Shown here piece by piece: positions 51,444 to 56,949 of a stretch of DNA of 56,949 nucleotides. Origin of the DNA: Clostridia bacterium (GTDB taxonomy: Bacteria > Bacillota > Clostridia > Oscillospirales > CAG-272); contig JAFVZL010000023.1 in the NCBI GenBank assembly GCA_017508195.1, positions 1 to 56,949 on the forward strand. The letters are read 5' to 3'. How positions within the stretch are numbered: position 1 is the first letter of the stretch; each line of letters begins with the position of its first letter. The position numbers were made by a program, and so were the translations under genes. Below the pieces are notes generated by a model. That model was given only the letters and a program-made list of their open reading frames with translations, searched no databases and had not been told where the DNA came from.

Positions 51444-52565
51444 TTACGCGTCATTTTCTTCGCCCGAAAGTTGCTTGAGGTAGGCGTTAATGAAGCCGTC
51501 GATCTTACCGTCCATGACCGAGTCGATGTTGCCGTCCTCATAGCCTGTTCTCGTGTCCTTTGCAAGCGTGTAGGGCATGAATACGTAGCTTCGTATCTGA
51601 CTGCCCCATTCGATGTTTGCCTTGTTACCCTGAATATCCTCGATCCTGTCGAGCTTCTCGCGGATCTTTATTTCCATAAGCTTTGCGCGGAGCATCTTGA
51701 GCGCGGTCTCCTTGTTCTGGAGCTGGCTGCGCTCGGTCTGACAACCTACGACGATACCCGTGGGCTTATGCACGATACGGATAGCCGAGTCGGTCTTGTT
51801 GATGTGCTGACCGCCCGCACCGCTCGAGCGGTGCGCCGTGATCTCGAGATCCTCGTCACGAAGAACTATTGTGTCATCGTCATCAAACTCAGGCATTACC
51901 TCGACCGAGGCAAAGGACGTGTGACGTCTTCCCGATGAGTCGAATGGCGACACTCTTACAAGACGGTGTACACCGTTCTCACTCTTTAAGTATCCGTATG
52001 CGTTTATACCTTCTATCATGATGGTGGCGGATTTGAGACCCGCCTCGTCACCGTCGAGCCAGTCGACGAGCTTTACGTTGAAGCCGTGCGCTTCGCCCCA
52101 TCGGGTATACATTCTGTAAAGCATGGATGCCCAGTCCTGCGCCTCGGTACCGCCTGCACCGGGGTGGAAGGAGAGTATTGCGTTATTTTTATCATAAGGA
52201 CCCGAGAGAAGAACCTCGATCCTCTTTCTTTCAGCCTCTTCCTCAATAAACTGAGTTTCGCTGACGACCTCCTCGACAGAGTCCTCGTCATTAGCCTCAA
52301 TAGCCATCTCGCAAAGCGCATAGGCATCCTCGAGCCTTGCACATAGCTCCTCGTAGCTCTCTACCTTATCCTTAAGCTGCTTGATTTCTCTTAGCTTCTT
52401 TGAGGATTTATCGGCATCAGCCCAGAAATCCTGAACCTGTGTCTCTCTTTCGAGGTCTGCCGCTCTTTCGCGAGCCTCCTCGATGCGGAGCTGGTTACCG
52501 AGCTCCTTCAGTATATCCTCGAGTGCGACGAGCCTTCTTTTCGACTCCTCAAGCGCTACTATCAT
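51444..52565 (-). CDS. prfB: peptide chain release factor 2, without programmed frameshift
   Basis: RF2 ends translation at UGA and UAA codons. The 373-residue protein has the SPF tripeptide (VSPFDSSGRRH, about 208) that reads the stop codon and the catalytic GGQ in GAGGQHINKTD (about 247). The complete protein is in a single frame from the ATG at 52565; there is no in-frame UGA near codon 25 and no +1 frameshift site, unlike E. coli and most bacteria. Autoregulation by frameshifting is thus absent here. Confidence 0.95.
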   Translation of the reverse strand: MIVALEESKRRLVALEDILKELGNQLRIEEARERAADLERETQVQDFWADADKSSKKLREIKQLKDKVESYEELCARLEDAYALCEMAIEANDEDSVEEVVSETQFIEEEAERKRIEVLLSGPYDKNNAILSFHPGAGGTEAQDWASMLYRMYTRWGEAHGFNVKLVDWLDGDEAGLKSATIMIEGINAYGYLKSENGVHRLVRVSPFDSSGRRHTSFASVEVMPEFDDDDTIVLRDEDLEITAHRSSGAGGQHINKTDSAIRIVHKPTGIVVGCQTERSQLQNKETALKMLRAKLMEIKIREKLDRIEDIQGNKANIEWGSQIRSYVFMPYTLAKDTRTGYEDGNIDSVMDGKIDGFINAYLKQLSGEENDA

Positions 52566-52659
52566 ACTAAAATCCCCTTAAAATGTACCTATTCTGTGAA
52601 AAACAGTTATATTTTAACACAACTGTAATGAAAAGTAAATAGTAAGTTTAAAATATATA

Positions 52660-52688
52660 TTGATTTTTCCCGATGTATATGATAAAAT
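52660..52688 (+). promoter_or_regulatory. sigma-A promoter of DUF1858-trmK-nif3
   Basis: TTGATT (52660-52665), a 17-base spacer and TAAAAT (52683-52688). It drives the three overlapping genes downstream. A weak candidate -10 TAAAAT for the divergent prfB is also in the 52566-52721 gap. Confidence 0.8.
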
Positions 52689-52721
52689 ACGAATATAAAT
52701 AGATAGTTTTCGGAGGAAAAA

Positions 52722-52922
52722 ATGACTGTAACCAAAGATACCCTTATCGGTGATATTCTCGATTTTGACGTAGACTGTGCAAAGTTCTTCTTTGAGATCG
52801 GTATGCACTGCCTTGGCTGCCCTCATTCGAGAGGTGAGTCCATCGCGGAGGCTTGCGCCGTTCACGGCACCGATGCGGACGAGCTTGTTAAGAAGATCAA
52901 CGCACATCTTGCTGCAAAATGA
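52722..52922 (+). CDS. DUF1858 domain protein
   Basis: This 66-residue protein matches DUF1858: start TVTKDTLIGDILDFDVDCAKFF with the CxGCP-like motif GMHCLGCPHSRGESIAEAC (about 28-46). Small proteins of this type sometimes sit beside hybrid-cluster or redox proteins; their function is unproven. The conserved cysteines may bind a metal or form a persulfide. It overlaps trmK by four bases (ATGA). Confidence 0.88.
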   Translation: MTVTKDTLIGDILDFDVDCAKFFFEIGMHCLGCPHSRGESIAEACAVHGTDADELVKKINAHLAAK

Positions 52923-53623
52923 AAGACACGGCGCTTGACGCAAGACTGATGTCGGCGGCTGGGTTTGTCAGGCAGGGCGCTATCTTTGCCGATATCGGCA
53001 CCGACCACGCGCACCTGCCTGTTTTTTTGCTCGAATCGGGTAAGATCGAGCGCGCGGTGCTATCCGATGTGAATGAAGGACCGCTTGCCTCCGCACGAAG
53101 AAATATAGAGCATTACGGCTACTCCGACAGAGTGACACTCCGACTATGTGACGGTGCCGAGGAGCTTTCGGGGCTTGGCGTGACAGATTATGCGATCTGC
53201 GGCATGGGAGGAGAGCTTATTCGCGATATTATAGCGAGAGCACCGCATCTTGCAGAGGTGGGAATCCGTCTTATCCTTCAGCCGATGACGAAGCAGTCGA
53301 CTCTCCGTGAATACCTTTTCGGGGCGGGATTTGCCATCCTTTCCGAGCGCTATTCATACGCAGACGGAAAGTATTACGTTACTATGGTCGCGGAGTATTG
53401 GGGAGAGCGTAAGTCCGTTGATCCGATATCGCTTGAGCTCGGCATGATGCCCGATAAGGACGGGGGGCGTGTCGAGTATATCGGCTATCTGGAAGTAAAG
53501 CTGCGTGCCTACAAAAGGGCACTTGCGGGTAAGGCTCGCGGCGGTGAGGATACCACCGATGAACAAACGATGATAGAGGCTATCGAAGAAAGAATTAATG
53601 AAATCAGGGGGTCGATACAATGA
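52919..53623 (+). CDS. trmK: tRNA (adenine22-N1)-methyltransferase TrmK
   Basis: TrmK methylates A22 in tRNA using AdoMet. The 234-residue product has the Rossmann motif ADIGTDHAHLPVFLL (about 24-38) and ICGMGGELI (about 93-101), both characteristic of this family. It overlaps both the DUF1858 gene and nif3, as commonly found together with a Nif3-like gene in Bacillota. Confidence 0.92.
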   Translation: MKDTALDARLMSAAGFVRQGAIFADIGTDHAHLPVFLLESGKIERAVLSDVNEGPLASARRNIEHYGYSDRVTLRLCDGAEELSGLGVTDYAICGMGGELIRDIIARAPHLAEVGIRLILQPMTKQSTLREYLFGAGFAILSERYSYADGKYYVTMVAEYWGERKSVDPISLELGMMPDKDGGRVEYIGYLEVKLRAYKRALAGKARGGEDTTDEQTMIEAIEERINEIRGSIQ

Positions 53624-54384
53624 CCGTAAGAGAAGTATATAACAAGCTGTGCGAAAGAATTCCCGAGAGTCTTCGAGAGCCGTGGGACAACGACGGACTC
53701 ATGTGCGCCTCGGACGATACCCGTGAGGTACATCGCGCTCTCGTAACGCTCGACGTTACTGAGGAGGTCGTTGATTACGCGATAGCAAATCGCTTTGATC
53801 TTATTCTCTCGCATCACCCGCTTATTTTCAAGCCCCTCGGCTCTCTTTCCGAGGACTCTCACGTTGCGAGAAAGGTAATAAGACTTATCAAGAGTGATAT
53901 TGCGGTCATCTCGTTGCATACCCGTGCCGATAAGGTCGAAGGGGGAGTCAACGACACGCTTTGTGACGTCGTGGGTATAAAGGGCGCGATTCCTTTCGGC
54001 GAGGGTGATCTCGGAAGAATAGGTACCCTTGACGAGGAATATAATATGGAGGACTTCTCCTATATGCTGAAGGATGTGCTCGGCTGCGACGGCATCCGTG
54101 TTGCCGACGCCTGTATTCCCATTCAGCACGTTGCCGTAGTTGGCGGTGACGGAAAGAGCTACGTCCGCGAGGCACTTGCCATGGGCGCAGATACCTACAT
54201 ATCCGGCAGGATCGGTTATAACGTTATGACCGAGGCGAGTGAGATGGGCATCAACCTTATCGAGGCGGGTCACTTTTTCACCGAGCAGCCCGTGACCGCC
54301 TTCTTCCAGTCGCTCCTTATGCGCATGGATGCGGATATGTATATTGAGATACTCGACTCTAACGTGATAAGGCTCGTTTACTGA
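53620..54384 (+). CDS. Nif3-like dinuclear metal centre protein
   Basis: The 254-residue protein is of the Nif3/YqfO family (UPF0135), which binds a dinuclear metal centre and forms hexameric rings; some members are GTP cyclohydrolase-like. Metal-site motifs are LILSHHPLIFKPL (about 65-77) and SLHTRADKVEGGVND (about 98-112), then EAGHFFTEQP near the C-terminus. It overlaps trmK by four bases. A perfect terminator follows. Confidence 0.92.
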   Translation: MTVREVYNKLCERIPESLREPWDNDGLMCASDDTREVHRALVTLDVTEEVVDYAIANRFDLILSHHPLIFKPLGSLSEDSHVARKVIRLIKSDIAVISLHTRADKVEGGVNDTLCDVVGIKGAIPFGEGDLGRIGTLDEEYNMEDFSYMLKDVLGCDGIRVADACIPIQHVAVVGGDGKSYVREALAMGADTYISGRIGYNVMTEASEMGINLIEAGHFFTEQPVTAFFQSLLMRMDADMYIEILDSNVIRLVY

Positions 54385-54407
54385 CGAGGCGTGTTGAGTT
54401 TTTTGCA

Positions 54408-54458
54408 GAAAATACCGCGCAAGCATCTTTGGGGTGGCCTTGCGCGGTATTTTCTTTT
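54408..54458. terminator. terminator between nif3 and dapA
   Basis: A 15-bp perfect stem, AAAATACCGCGCAAG/CTTGCGCGGTATTTT (54409-54423 with 54439-54453), is flanked by A and T runs, so it can act on both strands for the convergent genes. Confidence 0.92.
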
Positions 54459-54473
54459 CATGAATTACAGCAC

Positions 54474-55364
54474 TTAAGCGCCTCTTTGCGCCTCGTAGGC
54501 AAAAAGCGCATCGCGAACCTTTTCCTTTACGTCATCCTCAACCTCGTACATAGGCAATCTCATCTCGCCACTGCATAGCCCGAGAAGTGACATAGCATAT
54601 TTAAGCGGTGCAGGGTTGGTATCTAAGAAAAGTGAGTTGATGAGCGGCATAAGTATATTGAGAATCGCGGATGCCTTATCCTTCTCTCCGCGCAGATATG
54701 CCGAGGTCAGATCATGCATGTCATCGGGATATATGTTTGAAACGACCGATATCACGCCAAGGCCGCCGCTATCCATAACCGTAAATACGTCCTTGTCGTT
54801 TCCGGCGTATATTCCCAAGCCCTTGATCAGTGATAGCTCGCGCATCCTCTCTGTACTTGCTATACCGGCCTCCTTGATTGCTACGATGTTTTTGATTATT
54901 GCGAGCTCTTCTATTGTGCTGATGCTCAGATCAACGCCGGTTCTTGATGGAACGTTGTAAACTATTATTGGCAAAGCAGTCGAATTTGCTATGAATTCGT
55001 AGTGCTTTTGCACTCCGAGACGGGTTCCTTTGTTGTAATACGGAGTAACTATCATAACCCCGTCACAACCGATTCTTTCTGCCATTTGCGTATATCTGAC
55101 AGTACTCTGTGTGCAATTTGTACCCGTTCCGAAGATGAGCTTACATCTTCCCCCCGTCATTTTCTTTGCCTCACGGAAAAGCTCACACCGCTCCTTCTCG
55201 AGAAGTGTTGATGCTTCTCCGGTCGTACCGCCTATAACGATAGCCTCAACGCCTGCGACTATCTGCCTTTCAATCAGCCATTCGAGAGCCGTATAATCTA
55301 TTTTTCCGTCGCGTAGCGGTGTTATAAGTGCCGTCCCGACCCCACGGAATAACTCGGTTTTCAT
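54474..55364 (-). CDS. dapA: 4-hydroxy-tetrahydrodipicolinate synthase
   Basis: DapA condenses pyruvate with aspartate semialdehyde in lysine and diaminopimelate synthesis. The 296-residue TIM barrel has GGTTGEASTLLEKER (about 44-58), the active-site Tyr in IVTPYYNKG and the Schiff-base Lys in VAIKEAG (about 162). C-terminal dimer helix is present. AAGGAGAG precedes the ATG. It has no dap neighbour here; it is transcribed alone. Confidence 0.95.
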   Translation of the reverse strand: MKTELFRGVGTALITPLRDGKIDYTALEWLIERQIVAGVEAIVIGGTTGEASTLLEKERCELFREAKKMTGGRCKLIFGTGTNCTQSTVRYTQMAERIGCDGVMIVTPYYNKGTRLGVQKHYEFIANSTALPIIVYNVPSRTGVDLSISTIEELAIIKNIVAIKEAGIASTERMRELSLIKGLGIYAGNDKDVFTVMDSGGLGVISVVSNIYPDDMHDLTSAYLRGEKDKASAILNILMPLINSLFLDTNPAPLKYAMSLLGLCSGEMRLPMYEVEDDVKEKVRDALFAYEAQRGA

Positions 55365-55392
55365 AATTAACTCTCCTTGTTTGTCTTTCCTC

Positions 55393-55421
55393 TTGAAAAA
55401 TTATTAAAAATATTATATAAT
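55393..55421 (+). promoter_or_regulatory. sigma-A promoter of queA
   Basis: TTGAAA (55393-55398), a 17-base spacer and TATAAT (55416-55421). It lies about 90 bases before the queA start. The dapA promoter on the other strand is not clear. Confidence 0.82.
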
Positions 55422-55509
55422 ATAAAAATGATATCGCATCTTATCACCTTCATTGTATGCTTTTTGGAGCTTTTCTGTTAAGATGCTCAAATCTGAAAGA
55501 GGAAATTTG

Positions 55510-56592
55510 ATGGAGAGTAAGCAGATCGAGATCACGAATGAAAGAGCTCATACGGATCTCACAACACATGATTTTTACTACGATCTTCCCGAGGAGCTGA
55601 TAGCGCAAGCACCCAGCGCGGAGCGCGACGGATGCCGCCTTATGGTTCTTGACCGCGAGGCAGAGTCGATAGAGCATAAGATATTCCGCGATATAATTGA
55701 TTATCTTCGTCCCGGCGATGTTCTTGTTGTAAACTCATCAAAGGTCATACCGGCAAGACTTCTCGGCACTACCGAGAAGACAGGCTCTCCGATCGAGCTT
55801 TTACTCCTTCGTATGGATGATAGCGGAGAATGGGAGACTCTTGTACGACCCGGTAAGCGCGCTAAGGTAGGCGCATCCTTCGACTTTGGCGGAATACTTA
55901 AAGCCATAGTTACCGATATAGTTGACGGTGGAAACCGTAAGGTCAGATTCGAGTACGATACCGACAAATTTAAAAATATATACGAGGTTTTGGATGCCGT
56001 AGGCAATATGCCTCTGCCGCCATATATCACAAAGAAGCTCGAGCGCAAGGAAGATTATCAGACCGTCTACGCTAAGACCGAGGGCTCTGCCGCCGCTCCT
56101 ACCGCAGGTCTGCATTTTACGACCGAGCTCATCGAGCAGATAAAGGCTAAGGGCGTCGGATACGTTGAGGTCACTCTCCACGTAGGACTCGGCACCTTCA
56201 GACCCGTAAAGGTGGATAAAATAGAAGAGCACCTGATGCATAAAGAGCATTTCATCATAGATGAAGATGCCGCAAAAATGATAAACGACAGACGAAATAA
56301 AGGCGGTAGAATAATAGCCGTAGGCACCACCTCGTGCAGAGTCCTCGAAAGCGCCTCATCCGAAGACGGAACAGTCAACGCCATGGAGGGCGAGACCTCG
56401 ATCTTCATCTACCCGGGCTATAAATTCAAGGCCGTAGATGCCCTCATCACAAACTTCCACCTCCCCGAAAGCACCCTCATAATGCTCGTAAGCGCCCTCA
56501 GCACCAAAGAGTTTATTATGAGGGCTTACGAGGAAGCGGTGGAGAAGAGGTATCGATTTTTCTCTTTTGGCGACGCGATGCTGATTGTATAA
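55510..56592 (+). CDS. queA: tRNA ribosyltransferase-isomerase QueA
   Basis: QueA transfers and isomerises the ribosyl moiety of AdoMet to preQ1-tRNA, making epoxyqueuosine. The 360-residue product has the family start [22 protein letters not shown] (parts: [21 protein letters not shown]), [11 protein letters not shown] (about 270) and [20 protein letters not shown] (about 322-341). The ATG at 55510 has AGAGGA at about 7 bases; a longer frame from 55453 has no site. tgt is not adjacent. The stop codon merges with the start of the 127-bp tandem repeat. Confidence 0.94.
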   Translation: MESKQIEITNERAHTDLTTHDFYYDLPEELIAQAPSAERDGCRLMVLDREAESIEHKIFRDIIDYLRPGDVLVVNSSKVIPARLLGTTEKTGSPIELLLLRMDDSGEWETLVRPGKRAKVGASFDFGGILKAIVTDIVDGGNRKVRFEYDTDKFKNIYEVLDAVGNMPLPPYITKKLERKEDYQTVYAKTEGSAAAPTAGLHFTTELIEQIKAKGVGYVEVTLHVGLGTFRPVKVDKIEEHLMHKEHFIIDEDAAKMINDRRNKGGRIIAVGTTSCRVLESASSEDGTVNAMEGETSIFIYPGYKFKAVDALITNFHLPESTLIMLVSALSTKEFIMRAYEEAVEKRYRFFSFGDAMLIV

Positions 56593-56949
56593 ATTCCGCA
56601 ATACTGCGTTGCTCCTGTGACTCCTCGTCTCGCAGTAGGTAACTACAGCTTCGACTGCGGTGCTCGGTGCGCCTTGTCTTGCGAAATTTCTACTAATCAG
56701 CATACTGCTGATGCATAAATTCTTGAAATACTGCGCTGCTCCTGTGACTCCTCGTCTCGCAGTAGGTAACTACAGCTTCGACTGCGGTGCTCGGCGCGCC
56801 TTGTCTTGCGAAATTTATACTAATCAGCATACTGCTGATTCATAAATTCTTGAAATACTGCGTTGCTCCTGTGACTCCTCGTCTCACAGTAGGTAACTAC
56901 AGCTTCGACTGCGGTGCTCGGTGCGCCTTGTCTTGCGAAATTTCTACTA
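56588..56949. repeat. 127-bp tandem repeat, at least three copies, running off the window
   Basis: Copies start near 56588, 56715 and 56842; the marker GCTCCTGTGACTCC occurs at 56611, 56738 and 56865, an exact period of 127. The copies differ at a few bases only. Each contains CGCAGT...ACTGCG with an inner GTAG-GTAA-CTAC hairpin and ATCAGCA-TAC-TGCTGAT as a 7-bp stem. As 127 is not a multiple of three, it is not a repeated coding domain. The first copy begins at the queA stop codon. The third copy is cut by the window edge. Confidence 0.9.

Noticed and set aside
56588-56949. Repeats as a CRISPR array or coding repeats
   Set aside because: The units are directly abutting with no spacers, and 127 bp breaks the reading frame.
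1-56949. tRNA, rRNA, CRISPR or insertion-sequence genes anywhere in the window
   Set aside because: No TTCGA-type T-loop cloverleaf, rRNA motif, spaced repeat array or transposase frame was recognised.

Overview
The window looks like a chromosomal segment of a low-to-moderate GC Clostridia-type Bacillota, probably an uncultured gut lineage near Oscillospirales or Christensenellales; this placement is inference. Supporting signs: many consensus sigma-A promoters with 17-bp spacers, strong Shine-Dalgarno sites with frequent GTG/TTG starts, a SpoIIIJ/Jag pair, YlmE-SepF-YggT-LspA, an FMN-riboswitch-controlled ECF transporter RibU, dimeric GlyQS, Mini-RNase III, TrmK-Nif3, and a PcrA with an extra segment after helicase motif I. 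Nothing seen is specific enough to name a genus. Region by region: (1) 1-1380: end of tuf, then FMN riboswitch plus ribU. (2) 1380-6724, minus strand: the rpmH-rnpA-yidD-yidC-jag-mnmE operon for ribosome, RNase P, membrane insertion and tRNA modification, with an RNHCP zinc-ribbon gene downstream; dnaA and mnmG/rsmG are not alongside. (3) 6874-11430, plus strand: hpt, mtaB, glyQS, luxS, mtnN. (4) 11562-13970, minus: a nuclease-like/DinG-type helicase. (5) 14192-28839, minus: one uninterrupted 17-gene, 14.6-kb short-tailed-phage particle cassette (small and large terminase, portal, scaffold-like, capsid, adaptor, nozzle, fibre/appendage genes, then three membrane proteins), with a host-like promoter and a terminator but no visible integrase, repressor, replication genes or endolysin. 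It sits between ordinary host genes. (6) 29301-31229: ABC-F ATPase, followed by stacked terminators. (7) 31384-34301: an amino-acid ABC transporter behind ARG-box-like operators; its binding protein appears circularly permuted. (8) 34336-37394, minus: ylmE-sepF-yggT-lspA-rluD. (9) 37554-46976, plus: a membrane-anchored deacetylase-fold-like protein, Mini-RNase III, hisS, a YgiQ radical SAM protein, an AT-rich 515-bp gap with DnaA-box-like motifs, pcrA, a HAD phosphatase and a lipoprotein. (10) 47170-54384: parvulin, RsmF-type methyltransferase, M16 peptidase, an unknown membrane protein, prfB, DUF1858, trmK, nif3. (11) 54474-56949: dapA, queA, and a 127-bp tandem repeat starting at the queA stop codon and running off the window. 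Most of the window is housekeeping translation and RNA-modification biology. The part most likely to hide an undescribed system is the phage-particle cassette, which could be a domesticated DNA-packaging particle (gene-transfer-agent-like) or a stripped prophage. The permuted binding protein with its ARG boxes and the 127-bp repeats are the next most interesting. No tRNA, rRNA, CRISPR array or insertion sequence was recognised.
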